A DNA stretch of 64,000 nucleotides from assembly GCA_020621985.1 (NCBI GenBank), contig JAHRYS010000006.1:1-64000 (forward strand), in the 5' to 3' direction. The first letter of the stretch is position 1, and every line of letters starts with the position of its first letter. This DNA is from Candidatus Ferrigenium altingense (lineage in GTDB: Bacteria > Pseudomonadota > Gammaproteobacteria > Burkholderiales > Gallionellaceae). Positions 27,381 through 36,127 of the stretch are shown here, piece after piece. A model generated the notes under the pieces. That model did no database searches. It was not told the origin of the DNA and saw only the letters and a list, made by a program, of their open reading frames with translations. The translations under genes were made by a program, and so were the position numbers.

Positions 27381-29183
27381 ATGGCGGCAGATAGCGAGAT
27401 ACACAAGGCTGGTCTGGATTCGATACTGGATCGCTACGCCCGCGACCCGAACGCCTTGCTTCAGGTGTTGCGCGAGGTGCAGGAGCTGCACGGTTACATT
27501 CATCCTTCTTCGATCAGTTACATCGGCGTAAAGCTCGGCATTCCGCGCGCGCGGGTCGAAGGCGTCGCCGGTTTCTATTCCTTTCTGCATCTGCAGCCGC
27601 ACGGCGAATACCGCGTGCTGTTCTCCGACAACATCACCGACCGCATGCAGGGCAGCCAGGCGCTGATGGAACAAATGTGCCGGCAGTTGTGGCTGCAACC
27701 GGGCAAGGTCTCGGAAGACGGCCTGGTCAGCATCAACACCACATCCTGCACCGGCATGTGCGACCAGGGGCCGGCGATGCTGGTCAATGGCCGCGCCATC
27801 ACGCGCCTCACGCCGCAGCGCGTGCAGGAGATCGGCGGCCTGATCCGCAACCGCACCCCGCTCTCCGATTGGCCTGCCGACTTCTTCCGCGTGGAAGACA
27901 ACATCCGCCGCAGCGGCCCGCTGCTCGACAACACCATTGCCCCCGGCGATGTATTGCGCACCGCGTTGGCGCTCGGCAGCAAGGACATCGTCGAAGCCGT
28001 CAAGAACTCCGGCCTGCGCGGCCGCGGCGGCGCAGGCTTTCCCACCGGGCTGAAATGGGAGGCGTGCCGCAACGCGCCAGGCTCCGAACATTACGTGGTG
28101 TGCAACGCCGACGAGGGCGAGCCCGGTACCTTCAAGGATCGCGTGCTGCTCACCTCTTACGCCGACCTGGTATTCGAAGGCATGACGCTATGCGCGCGGG
28201 CCATCGGCGCACGGCATGGTTTTCTCTACCTGCGCGGCGAATACCGCTACCTGCTCGAGCCTTTGCAGGCCGTGCTGCAACGCCGCCGCGACGACAAGCT
28301 GCTGGGCAGGAACATTCTCGGTCAGCCCGGTTTCGACTTCGACATCGCGATCCACCTTGGTGCGGGCGCCTACATCTGCGGCGAGGAATCGGCGCTGATC
28401 GAATCGCTCGAAGGCAAGCGCGGCATCCCGCGCAACCGCCCGCCGTTCCCGGTGACGCACGGCTACCTGCAACAGCCGACCGCCGTGGACAACGTCGAAA
28501 CCTTTTGCAGCGCCGCGCTGGCGATGCAGATGGGGGCGGAGAACTACCGCGCCATCGGCACGCCGAAATCTTCCGGCAGCAAGCTGATCTCGGTGTCCGG
28601 CGACTGTCCGCGTCCCGGCATCTACGAGTATCCGTTCGGCGTCACGGTGCGCGAGGTATTGCAGGACTGCGGCGCGGTGAATACGCGCGCGGTGCAGGTC
28701 AGCGGCCCTTCCGGCGTGTGCGTTGCAGAAAGCGAATTCGACCGCAAACTGGGATTCGAGGATTTGCCCACCGCCGGTGCGTTCATGGTGTTCGACGACA
28801 GCCGCGACCTGTTCGAAGTGGCGCGCAACTTCGTGCATTTCTTCGCGCACGAGAGCTGCGGCTTCTGCACGCCGTGCCGCGTCGGCACCGCGATGTTGAA
28901 ATCGACGATGGACAAGATTGCCGCGGGGCTCGGCACGCAGTACGACCTGGGCGAGATCGAGCACCTCGACCACGTGTTGCAGACCAGCTCCCACTGCGGG
29001 CTGGGGCGAACCGCCTGCAACCCGGTACTGCACACGCTCAAGCATTTCCGCCCCGCTTATGAGAGCCGGTTGAAGTCGCTGGAATTCGAACCGGCCTTCG
29101 ATCTCGACGGCGCACTGGCGCGCGCGCGCCAGATGACCGGGCGCGACGATGCCGGCGCGCATCTGAAATCGGAGGAAACATGA
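27381..29183 (+). CDS. hoxF: NAD-reducing [NiFe]-hydrogenase diaphorase subunit HoxF
   Basis: HoxF carries the NAD(H) and FMN sites of the soluble bidirectional hydrogenase. It has a NuoE-like N-terminal domain with [2Fe-2S] cysteines (SCTGMC region) fused to a NuoF-like domain. That domain has the FMN/NAD loop GRGGAGFPTGLKW, NADEGEPGTFKDR, and the [4Fe-4S] site ESCGFCTPCRVGT with a later cysteine in RTACNP. The start is taken as ATG 27381 (600 residues, the usual HoxF size), with GGGAG 7 bases upstream. A GTG at 27357 would add eight residues. The stop overlaps an ATG that opens a short frame leading to hoxU. Confidence 0.95.
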   Translation: MAADSEIHKAGLDSILDRYARDPNALLQVLREVQELHGYIHPSSISYIGVKLGIPRARVEGVAGFYSFLHLQPHGEYRVLFSDNITDRMQGSQALMEQMCRQLWLQPGKVSEDGLVSINTTSCTGMCDQGPAMLVNGRAITRLTPQRVQEIGGLIRNRTPLSDWPADFFRVEDNIRRSGPLLDNTIAPGDVLRTALALGSKDIVEAVKNSGLRGRGGAGFPTGLKWEACRNAPGSEHYVVCNADEGEPGTFKDRVLLTSYADLVFEGMTLCARAIGARHGFLYLRGEYRYLLEPLQAVLQRRRDDKLLGRNILGQPGFDFDIAIHLGAGAYICGEESALIESLEGKRGIPRNRPPFPVTHGYLQQPTAVDNVETFCSAALAMQMGAENYRAIGTPKSSGSKLISVSGDCPRPGIYEYPFGVTVREVLQDCGAVNTRAVQVSGPSGVCVAESEFDRKLGFEDLPTAGAFMVFDDSRDLFEVARNFVHFFAHESCGFCTPCRVGTAMLKSTMDKIAAGLGTQYDLGEIEHLDHVLQTSSHCGLGRTACNPVLHTLKHFRPAYESRLKSLEFEPAFDLDGALARARQMTGRDDAGAHLKSEET

Positions 29184-29311
29184 ATCGTAGCCTGGATGGA
29201 ATGCAATGGAATCCGGGGCTTTGTGGCGCTATGGATGTTCCCGGATTCCGCTACGCTGCATCCGGGCTACTTTTTGTTGCGGGAATGATGCTTTTAATGG
29301 GGATGGCGTGA
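29180..29311 (+). CDS. Repeat-derived 43-codon ORF linking hoxF and hoxU
   Basis: GGAGGAAAC directly precedes an ATG that overlaps the hoxF stop as ATGA, the arrangement expected for the original start of the next gene. The frame then runs through the palindromic repeat. Its 43 codons encode a hydrophobic tail (GLLFVAGMMLLMGMA), and it stops at TGA 29309-29311, one base before the hoxU ATG. It may be translated only to deliver ribosomes to hoxU. The peptide itself matches no family known to me. Confidence 0.35.
   Translation: MNRSLDGMQWNPGLCGAMDVPGFRYAASGLLFVAGMMLLMGMA
29186..29270. repeat. GTAGCCTGGATG-type palindromic repeat in the hoxF-hoxU junction
   Basis: CGTAGCCTGGATGGAATGCA faces CTACGCTGCATCCGGGCTAC, with the complementary GGAATCCGGG and CCCGGATTCC inside. 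It is the same family as 18172-18244 and accounts for nearly all of the 129-bp spacer. Confidence 0.8.
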
Positions 29312-29312
29312 A

Positions 29313-30065
29313 ATGACCGGCACCTTCCAGCTTGACGGCGCAAATATTCCATTCGAACCGGGCCAGACCGTGATGCAGGCCGCGTTGGCGGCCGGGCGTT
29401 ACATCCCGCACCTGTGCTACCACCCGGAATTCAAGCCGCACGGCAGTTGCAAGGTGTGCACGGTCAAGGTCAACGGCCGCACCATGGCCTCCTGCACCAT
29501 GCCTGCCGAGGCCGGGCTTAAGGTGGAAAGCAACATCGAGGAACTGAACGGCCTGCGCCGCACGCTGGTGCAGATGCTGTTCGTCGAGGGCAACCACTTC
29601 TGCCCGTCCTGCGAGGCCAGTGGCAACTGCCAGCTCCAGGCCACCGCCTATGCATTGCAGGTGATGACGCCCCACTACAACCAGTTCTTCCCGGATCGCC
29701 CGCTGGATGCCTCGCATCCGGACATCCTGCTCGACTACAACCGCTGCATCCTGTGCGAACTGTGCGTGCGCGCCTCCTCTGAGGTGGACGGCAAGAACGT
29801 GTTCGGCCTGTCCGGGCGCGGCATCACCAAGCACCTCATCGTCAACGCCGAATCGGGTTTGCTCAAGGACACCGGCATGGCGCTCACCGACAAGGCGATG
29901 CAGGTCTGCCCGGTGGGCGTGATCCTGAAAAAAGGCCAGGGCTTCAGCGTGCCGATCGGCGAGCGCCGCTACGACCAGCGCCCGGTCAGCGCACAGGCGC
30001 TCGATGATGCGCCGCGCCCAGCCGATGCCAGCGGCAGTTGCGCCGCCTGCGAGGGAAGCTCATGA
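29313..30065 (+). CDS. hoxU: NAD-reducing hydrogenase subunit HoxU
   Basis: HoxU is a NuoG-like iron-sulfur subunit that wires HoxF to the hydrogenase HoxYH. The 250 residues carry an N-terminal [2Fe-2S] domain (CYHPEFKPHGSCKVC), the His/Cys cluster site HFCPSCEASGNCQ, and ferredoxin-like [4Fe-4S] ligands in CILCELCVRAS and CPVG. The C-terminus is disordered with SCAACEGSS. The natural start may have been displaced by the repeat. The current ATG has only GGGG at about 29299-29302 and probably relies on coupling. It overlaps hoxY as ATGA. Confidence 0.94.
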   Translation: MTGTFQLDGANIPFEPGQTVMQAALAAGRYIPHLCYHPEFKPHGSCKVCTVKVNGRTMASCTMPAEAGLKVESNIEELNGLRRTLVQMLFVEGNHFCPSCEASGNCQLQATAYALQVMTPHYNQFFPDRPLDASHPDILLDYNRCILCELCVRASSEVDGKNVFGLSGRGITKHLIVNAESGLLKDTGMALTDKAMQVCPVGVILKKGQGFSVPIGERRYDQRPVSAQALDDAPRPADASGSCAACEGSS

Positions 30066-30601
30066 GCAAAAAATTGCGCATCGCCACCACCTCGCTCGCC
30101 GGCTGTTTCGGCTGCCATATGTCCTTGCTCGACATCGACGAGCGGCTGTTTCCGCTGCTCGACCTCGTCGAATTCGACCGCTCGCCGCTCACCGACATCA
30201 AGCACTGCGGACCATGCGACATCGGCATCATCGAGGGCGGCATCTGCAACGCGGAGAACGTGCATGTGCTGCACGAGTTCCGCAAGAACTGCAAAATCCT
30301 GATTGCCATCGGCGCCTGCGCCGTCACCGGCGGCCTACCCGCGCAGCGCAACCATCTCGACCTCGGCAGCTGCCTGACCGAGGTGTACCTGACCGAGCCG
30401 GGCCTCGCGCACGGCCATATCCCGAACGACCCGGAACTGCCGCTGCCGCTGGACAAGGTGCATCCGCTGCACGAAGTGGTGAAGATCGACTATTTTATTC
30501 CGGGCTGTCCGCCCTCGGGTGACGCGATCTGGAAATTCCTTACCGACCTGATTGCGGGCAAGACGCCCGAGTTGGGACATGGGTTAATCAAATATGATTA
30601 A
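30062..30601 (+). CDS. hoxY: NAD-reducing hydrogenase small subunit HoxY
   Basis: HoxY is the small [NiFe]-hydrogenase subunit and carries the [4Fe-4S] cluster nearest the active site. The 179 residues show the proximal-cluster cysteines in AGCFGCHMSLLD, CGPCD, IGACAVTGG and PGCPPSGDAIW. There is no Tat signal, so the enzyme is cytoplasmic. The start at 30062 gives ATGA overlap with hoxU and MSKKLRIATTS, the usual beginning. A longer frame upstream only reads through the hoxU end. Confidence 0.95.
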   Translation: MSKKLRIATTSLAGCFGCHMSLLDIDERLFPLLDLVEFDRSPLTDIKHCGPCDIGIIEGGICNAENVHVLHEFRKNCKILIAIGACAVTGGLPAQRNHLDLGSCLTEVYLTEPGLAHGHIPNDPELPLPLDKVHPLHEVVKIDYFIPGCPPSGDAIWKFLTDLIAGKTPELGHGLIKYD

Positions 30602-30610
30602 AAACTTTTA

Positions 30611-30721
30611 TCCACGAAAAGCACGAAAATCACGAAATTTCAATCAGGTTTTTTCGTGCCTTTGCGAGCTTTCGCCTTGCGGCGAAATGCCTGCTTACCC
30701 CACTTCGTGTTTTTTGTGGAC
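30611..30721. repeat. CACGAAA-type inverted repeat between hoxY and hoxH
   Basis: ATCCACGAAAAGCACGAAAA on the left faces CTTCGTGTTTTTTGTGGA on the right, with an inner GCGAGCTTTCGCCTTGCGGC hairpin. Related elements with the CCACGAAGAACACGAAGG motif occur at 60187-60320, and a diverged one at 57539-57668. Confidence 0.7.
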
Positions 30722-30736
30722 AGAAACGAGGCATAA

Positions 30737-32224
30737 ATGAACTCTGATCTGGAAACCGCTGCACACCCCGAGAACCTGCGCCGCATCGCGATCGACCCGG
30801 TGTCGCGCGTCGAGGGGCATGGCAAGGTGACGTTGCTGCTGGACGAGAACGACCGCGTGCATCAGGTGCGGCTGCATATCGTCGAGTTCCGCGGTTTCGA
30901 GAAATTCATTCAGGGACGGCCCTATTGGGAAGCGCCGGTGATGGTGCAGCGGCTGTGCGGCATCTGCCCGGTGAGTCACCATATCGCAGCAAGCAAGGCG
31001 ATGGACATGATCGTCGGGGCGGCAATCACGCCGACGGCGGAGAAGGTGCGGCGGCTGATGCACTACGGGCAGATCCTGCAATCGCACGCGCTGCATTTCT
31101 TTCATCTCTCCGCCCCCGATCTGCTGTTCGGCTTCGACTCGGATGTCGCCAAGCGCAACATCGTCGGCATCGCTGCCGCCTATCCCGAGCTCGCGAAGCA
31201 GGGCGTGCTGCTGCGCAAATACGGCCAGGAGGTGATCCGCGTCACGGCGGGCAAGCGCATCCACGGCACCGGTTCGATCCCCGGCGGAGTGAACAAGAAC
31301 GTCAGCGCGGAAGAGCGCGATTATCTGCTGAAGGACATCGGCCAGATCGTCGCATGGAGCCGCGAGGCGGTGGCGATGGCGCGGCGGCTGTTCGAGCAGA
31401 ACCTCGATTTCTACAACGCCTTCGGGCGCTTCGAGGCGCACACGCTCAACCTGGTGCGCGCCGATGGTGCGCTGGATTTGTACCACGGCGGGCTGCGCGC
31501 GCGCGACCTGAACGGCAACACGCTGTTCGACCACTACGATTACTCGCATTACTGGGACGTGATCTTCGAGGACGTGAAGCCGTGGTCGTACATGAAGTTT
31601 CCATTCCTGCGCAGCCTCGGGCCGGAAACTGGCTGGTATCGCGTCGGGCCGCTGAGCCGCGTGACGCAGTGCGACTTCATTCCTTCGCCCTTGGCAGAAG
31701 CACAGCGCAAGGAATTCATGGCCTTCGACACCGGTCGTGCGGCCGGCGCGACGCTGGCATTTCACTGGGCGCGCATGATCGAGATGTTGCATGCCGCCGA
31801 GGTCATCCATGAGTTGCTGCTTGACCCAGACTTGCAGGGCAACGATCTGGTCAACACCGGTAAACGGCAGGAGCGCGGCGTCGGCGTGATCGAGGCGCCG
31901 CGCGGCACGCTGATCCACCATTACAAGGTGGACGACAACGACCAGATCATCCGCTGCAACCTGATCGTCTCCACCACGCACAACAACCAGGCGATGAACG
32001 AGGCAATCCGCCAGGTGGCACGGCAATATATCGACGGGCGCAAACTCACCGAAGGTTTGCTCAACCACATCGAAGTCGCGATCCGCGCCTTCGACCCCTG
32101 CCTGTCCTGCGCAACTCACGCATTAGGAAAAATGCCGCTGGAAGTGGAATTGCTGGATGCGGAAGGCAGCAGAGTCGATATGCTGACACGCGCGTCGGAT
32201 GGGGCGTTCTGTTCGCCGGGCTGA
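30737..32224 (+). CDS. hoxH: NAD-reducing hydrogenase large subunit HoxH
   Basis: HoxH holds the Ni-Fe active site. The 495 residues have the N-terminal RVEGHGKVTL, the L1 ligands RLCGICPVSHH, and the C-terminal ligands DPCLSCATH. The residues after this His (ALGKMPLEVELL onward) form the peptide that HoxW removes once nickel is in place. Together with HoxFUY this defines a group 3d bidirectional NAD-linked hydrogenase. It touches hoxW at the stop/start. Confidence 0.96.
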   Translation: MNSDLETAAHPENLRRIAIDPVSRVEGHGKVTLLLDENDRVHQVRLHIVEFRGFEKFIQGRPYWEAPVMVQRLCGICPVSHHIAASKAMDMIVGAAITPTAEKVRRLMHYGQILQSHALHFFHLSAPDLLFGFDSDVAKRNIVGIAAAYPELAKQGVLLRKYGQEVIRVTAGKRIHGTGSIPGGVNKNVSAEERDYLLKDIGQIVAWSREAVAMARRLFEQNLDFYNAFGRFEAHTLNLVRADGALDLYHGGLRARDLNGNTLFDHYDYSHYWDVIFEDVKPWSYMKFPFLRSLGPETGWYRVGPLSRVTQCDFIPSPLAEAQRKEFMAFDTGRAAGATLAFHWARMIEMLHAAEVIHELLLDPDLQGNDLVNTGKRQERGVGVIEAPRGTLIHHYKVDDNDQIIRCNLIVSTTHNNQAMNEAIRQVARQYIDGRKLTEGLLNHIEVAIRAFDPCLSCATHALGKMPLEVELLDAEGSRVDMLTRASDGAFCSPG

Positions 32225-32709
32225 TGACAGCGCCCATCTTGGTCTTTGCTGTCGGCAACGAATCGCGCGGCGACGATGCGCTGGCACCGCTGCTGCTGCG
32301 CGGCCTCGCAGGCTCGGCGGAGGCGGCAGGGCGGGTCGATCTGATCGAGGATTACCAGTTGCAGGTCGAGCATGTCACCGACCTGCTAAATCGCAGTGCG
32401 GTGTTGTTTGTCGACGCCGATATGTCCTGCGCCGAACCGTTCCATTTTTCAGAAATTGCTGCTGAGCATGACCACAGCTACACCAGTCATGCGATGACCC
32501 CGTTCGCGTTGCTGCACACCTACCGTCAGGTGTATGGAACAGATGCGCCTCCCGCTTTCCTGCTGCGCATTCGCGGTTACGATTTTGAGCTTGGCAATCC
32601 GTTGAGCGATAAGGCAGCGGCCAATCTGGAGGCGGCAACGGAGCGGATGCGCGCATTGTGCGCGGAGGACGATCTGCAACGCTGGCGGCAGTGCTTGGTA
32701 AATGCATGA
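32224..32709 (+). CDS. hoxW: Hydrogenase maturation protease HoxW
   Basis: HoxW is the endopeptidase that trims the HoxH C-terminus after nickel insertion. The 161 residues follow the HybD/HycI fold: FAVGNESRGDDALAP at the N-terminus with the first acidic metal-sensing residue, VDADM with the second, and the His in YTSHAMTP. The end is helical. Its ATG starts at the last base of the hoxH stop. Confidence 0.9.
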   Translation: MTAPILVFAVGNESRGDDALAPLLLRGLAGSAEAAGRVDLIEDYQLQVEHVTDLLNRSAVLFVDADMSCAEPFHFSEIAAEHDHSYTSHAMTPFALLHTYRQVYGTDAPPAFLLRIRGYDFELGNPLSDKAAANLEAATERMRALCAEDDLQRWRQCLVNA

Positions 32710-32745
32710 TGGGGTAGTAATCTTCGCCTGAATTTCAATCCTGCA

Positions 32746-33762
32746 ATGTCGAAAAAAATTTCCATGAAAGAAGGCTACGCGAAAACCCTGGAGTGGCTGA
32801 AGACGAACCCCTCCCTGGATGAGCTTTGCGCCAGATACCCCGGAGAATGGGCGGCGGTGCAACAGGAGATTTCCGCCATTGTCGAGCGCGGTGCTGCGGA
32901 AGAATTGAAGGCCTACCTCGAACGCCTGTCCGTACAGGCAGCGCCGGACAAGCCTTCTTCCGGGAACAGCCAAAAAAACAGGGAAGCCGTCCTGTCGCAA
33001 TTTATCCGCAGCCGCATGGCACATGAGTCCGTCAAGAAGCTTTGCCTGTCTACGCTGGCCGCCGATGCGGGTGCAACGAAAGGCAAGCTGCGCTTCAATC
33101 TGCTCAATGGTTATATCGCCCAGAGGCTGCTGTTTTCCAGGGGGCTGGAGCGCAAGCCGGTTTCGCTGTTCTGGTTCCGCCTGTTCTGGCCGCTGGTCTG
33201 GCAAAAAAAGCGGCTCATGCCGCTGGTGCAACCGAGGGGAATCTACTGCTTCTATTCGCGCGAACTGGTTGAGGCGCTGGCCGGGATGATCGCTTCCGGA
33301 AGCTGCCTGGAAATCGGCGCTGGAGACGGGACCCTGACGCGGTTTCTGAAGGATCGGGGTGTCCAGCTAACCGCAACGGACAATCACGGCTGGAATAATA
33401 CCGTGAAGTATCCCGAATGGGTCATCAAGCTCGATGCCCGCGAGGCCTTGGCCACTTATTTTCCGCAGGTAGTCATCTGCTCGTGGCCGCCGGCGCAGAA
33501 CGATTTCGAGCGCCATGTGTTCACTACGCCCAGCGTGCAGCTTTATATCGTCATCGGCAGCCGCCACCAGTTTGCCTTTGGCAACTGGAAAGACTACCGG
33601 CAGCAATCCGCTTTCGAGCTTGAAGAGGACAAGAAGCTGGGCACGCTGCTGTTACCCCCCGAACTGGAATCCGCCGTCTATGTGTTCCGGCGGAAAAGCA
33701 GTCATACGGGCGCCTCTAGAAATTTACTTTTGCGGGATGAAGCGCAAGGAGCCGCGGAGTGA
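32746..33762 (+). CDS. Uncharacterised methyltransferase-like protein in the hydrogenase operon
   Basis: I do not recognise this 338-residue protein as a known hydrogenase accessory. The first 100 residues are helical. At about 180-205, LEIGAGDGTLTRFLKDRGV followed by LTATDNHGWN resembles motif I and the acidic residue of a Rossmann SAM-dependent methyltransferase. VICSWPPAQNDFE may be the catalytic strand in an NPPY-like position. The region at about 125-165 is rich in aromatic and basic residues (FWFRLFWPLVWQKKR) and may contact membrane or nucleic acid. The last 17 residues or so (from TGASRNLLL) are read from a repeat that has run into the gene. Its place between hoxW and hypA suggests a link to hydrogenase but does not prove one. 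Confidence 0.6.
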   Translation: MSKKISMKEGYAKTLEWLKTNPSLDELCARYPGEWAAVQQEISAIVERGAAEELKAYLERLSVQAAPDKPSSGNSQKNREAVLSQFIRSRMAHESVKKLCLSTLAADAGATKGKLRFNLLNGYIAQRLLFSRGLERKPVSLFWFRLFWPLVWQKKRLMPLVQPRGIYCFYSRELVEALAGMIASGSCLEIGAGDGTLTRFLKDRGVQLTATDNHGWNNTVKYPEWVIKLDAREALATYFPQVVICSWPPAQNDFERHVFTTPSVQLYIVIGSRHQFAFGNWKDYRQQSAFELEEDKKLGTLLLPPELESAVYVFRRKSSHTGASRNLLLRDEAQGAAE

Positions 33763-33850
33763 GCGACGAAACATATCGGGTAGATAGGCGAGGAGCGAAC
33801 GAGCACGCGACGCCGCGATTTGCCCGCAAAATGGATTTATGGAGGTGTCC
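33712..33850. repeat. MITE-like element between the methyltransferase-like gene and hypA
   Basis: The left arm GCCTCTAGAAATTTACTTTT plus GCGGG faces CCCGCAAAATGGATTTATGG plus AGGTGTCC. The length, GCCTCTA start and long-hairpin design match the element at 23507-23649. The right arm includes GGAGG at 33841-33845, which is the ribosome binding site of hypA. The left arm supplies the end of the preceding gene. Confidence 0.65.
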
Positions 33851-34192
33851 GTGCATGAGATGTCGCTAGCCGAAAATATGCTGCAACTTATCGAGGATGC
33901 GGCGTATCAGCAGGGGTTCACGCGGGTCAAAACGGTGTGGCTGGAAATCGGCCAACTGGCCTGCGTGGAACAGGAATCCTTGCGTTTCGGCTTCGACGTG
34001 GTGACGCGCGGCAGCATCGCGGAACAGGCGCGGCTGGAAATCATCGAAACGGCGGGGCAGGGCCGGTGCGGAAAATGTGCGCAAAGTTTTCCGCTGGCCG
34101 CGCTTTACGAGTCGTGCCCGGCGTGCGGGAGCTATGATGTCAAGGTGACCGGCGGCGACGGGATGCGCGTCAAAGAGTTGGAAGTCGAATAA
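33851..34192 (+). CDS. hypA: Hydrogenase nickel incorporation protein HypA
   Basis: HypA delivers nickel to the hydrogenase large subunit together with HypB. The start is set at GTG 33851, because this gives the MHEMSLAE N-terminus with the Ni-binding His2, is preceded by GGAGG at the right distance, and yields the family length of 113 residues. An ATG four codons upstream would hide the required N-terminal His. The zinc site is CGKCAQSFPL ... CPACGSYD. Confidence 0.93.
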   Translation: MHEMSLAENMLQLIEDAAYQQGFTRVKTVWLEIGQLACVEQESLRFGFDVVTRGSIAEQARLEIIETAGQGRCGKCAQSFPLAALYESCPACGSYDVKVTGGDGMRVKELEVE

Positions 34193-34201
34193 GGAACAGG
34201 T

Positions 34202-35017
34202 ATGTGTATTACATGCGGATGTGGGAATGGCCAGACGCTCATTAACGGAAAGCCGTTGCATAAGCCACGCCAGGATGGTGGGCCGATGCGCTTCCGTTCG
34301 CACGAGGCCAAGGCGGAAACGGCTGTGAGCACATCGCGTATCGTGAAGCTCGAACAGGATATTCTCGCCAAGAACAACGGTTATGCCGAGGCAAACCGCC
34401 GCTACTTGTCAGCATACGGCATCTTCGCGCTCAATCTGGTATCCAGCCCCGGCTCGGGAAAAACCACCTTGCTGGTGAAAACCATTTTGGCGTTAAACGG
34501 CACGCAGCCACTCGCGGTCATCGAGGGCGACCAGCAGACCGAGAACGATGCGGCGCGCATCCGCGCCGCCGGTGCGCCGGCGCTGCAAATCAATACCGGC
34601 AAAGGCTGTCACCTGGATGCGCAGATGGTCGGCCAGGCCATGCAGCAGCTGGGCTTGCAGGATGACAGCCTGCTGCTGATCGAGAACGTCGGTAATCTGG
34701 TCTGCCCGGCGAGTTTCGATCTCGGCGAGGCGCACAAGGTGGTGATCCTGTCGGTGACCGAGGGCGAGGATAAGCCGCTCAAATATCCCGACATGTTTAG
34801 CGCGGCAGATCTGATGCTGCTCAACAAATGCGACCTGCTGCCGCATCTGGAGTTCGACGCCGATCTCGCCATCGAATACGCGCATCGCATCAACCCCAGG
34901 CTGCAAGTGATCCGCATCTCGGCAATTAGCGGCGAAGGTATGACGGAATGGCTGGAGTGGATCAGGGAAGGCTGCTGCAATGCGGCTGCCGCGAAACCGG
35001 AAGCGTCGCTTGGATAA
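34202..35017 (+). CDS. hypB: Hydrogenase nickel incorporation GTPase HypB
   Basis: HypB is a SIMIBI GTPase that drives nickel transfer with HypA. The 271 residues start with the high-affinity metal motif MCITCGCG. The usual long histidine-rich stretch is missing. P-loop [17 protein letters not shown] and the nickel/zinc site around [16 protein letters not shown] are present. hypF begins 38 bases before its stop. Confidence 0.95.
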   Translation: MCITCGCGNGQTLINGKPLHKPRQDGGPMRFRSHEAKAETAVSTSRIVKLEQDILAKNNGYAEANRRYLSAYGIFALNLVSSPGSGKTTLLVKTILALNGTQPLAVIEGDQQTENDAARIRAAGAPALQINTGKGCHLDAQMVGQAMQQLGLQDDSLLLIENVGNLVCPASFDLGEAHKVVILSVTEGEDKPLKYPDMFSAADLMLLNKCDLLPHLEFDADLAIEYAHRINPRLQVIRISAISGEGMTEWLEWIREGCCNAAAAKPEASLG

Positions 35018-36125
35018 AACCATTGCTTTGCCGTTTTCCGGGCCGTCCGTTCTGGCCTGCGGAGCATGGCTGAAAAACACGGTCTGTGTGACGCGCGGCA
35101 ACGAGGCATACGTCTCGCAACTGATCGGTGATCTGGATAGCGCCGCAGCACGGAAGATGCTCGACGACACCGTGGCGCGCCTGTGCCACGAACTCGATGT
35201 GCAGCCCGAGGTCGTGGCGCACGACCTGCATCCCGATTTCTACAGCACCCAGTTTGCGCAAACTTATGCAGCGCAGCGCGGCCTGCCGGTGATCGCCGTG
35301 CAGCACCATCACGCGCATATCGCCGCGATCTGTGCCGAGCATCACATCAACGATTCCGTACTCGGGCTGGCGCTGGATGGCGTGGGGCTGGGTGCCGATG
35401 ACACACCGTGGGGTGGCGAACTGTTGCGCGCGGAGGGTGCGGAGTTTGATCGTCTGGGGCACCTGGCGCCGCTCCGCCTGCCCGGCGGCGACCGCGCCGC
35501 GCGCGAACCGTGGCGCATGGCGGCGGCGGTGCTGTTCCAACTGGGGCGTGGCGACGAAATTGCGCAACGCTTTTCCAACCAGCCGGGAGCGCAGACGGTA
35601 GCGGCAATGCTGCAACGCAACCTGAACTGCCCGATCACCTCCAGCACCGGGCGGCTGTTCGATACCGCCGCTGGACTGCTCGGCGTGAACGAGATACAGG
35701 CTTTCGAGGCGCAGGCCGCGATCCAGTTGCAGGAATTGGCGCAGCGCCACGGGCAGGTCGCCTCGCTGGAGGATGGTTTCCAGATCGACGAAAATGGCGT
35801 ACTGGATTTTGCACCGTTGCTTGCGGTACTGGCCGATTACCCCAAAGCAAACAATGGCGTTGGTCATGGCGCGGCACTGTTCCATGCCACGCTCGCCGCA
35901 GGCTTGGCCGAGTGGGTGGGGCGCGCCGCCCGCCGACACAACATCGCTCATGTCGCACTGGGCGGCGGCTGCTTCCACAATGATATTCTGTTGCGTATCC
36001 TGTCCGACAGGCTTGCCGTGCAAGGGCTGCGGGTGCTGACGGCACAGCAGATGCAGCCCAATGACAGCGCGATTGCGCTCGGGCAGGCATGGGTCGTGCT
36101 GCAATCCGTTAAACAAGGAATCTAA
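34980..36125 (+). CDS. hypF: Short HypF: carbamoyltransferase (Kae1-like) domain only
   Basis: HypF makes the carbamoyl group that becomes the CN ligand of the Ni-Fe site and passes it to HypE. This protein has only 381 residues, while full HypF is about 750. It holds the Kae1-like domain: [15 protein letters not shown], the metal-binding [18 protein letters not shown], and [11 protein letters not shown]. The N-terminal acylphosphatase, double zinc finger and YrdC-like domains are absent, and there is no frame for them upstream, where hypB lies intact. Either a second HypF is encoded elsewhere or the missing steps are done by other proteins. Short HypF forms are reported in Ralstonia-type hydrogenase clusters, as I recall. 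Confidence 0.88.
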   Translation: MRLPRNRKRRLDKTIALPFSGPSVLACGAWLKNTVCVTRGNEAYVSQLIGDLDSAAARKMLDDTVARLCHELDVQPEVVAHDLHPDFYSTQFAQTYAAQRGLPVIAVQHHHAHIAAICAEHHINDSVLGLALDGVGLGADDTPWGGELLRAEGAEFDRLGHLAPLRLPGGDRAAREPWRMAAAVLFQLGRGDEIAQRFSNQPGAQTVAAMLQRNLNCPITSSTGRLFDTAAGLLGVNEIQAFEAQAAIQLQELAQRHGQVASLEDGFQIDENGVLDFAPLLAVLADYPKANNGVGHGAALFHATLAAGLAEWVGRAARRHNIAHVALGGGCFHNDILLRILSDRLAVQGLRVLTAQQMQPNDSAIALGQAWVVLQSVKQGI

Positions 36126-36127
36126 AT

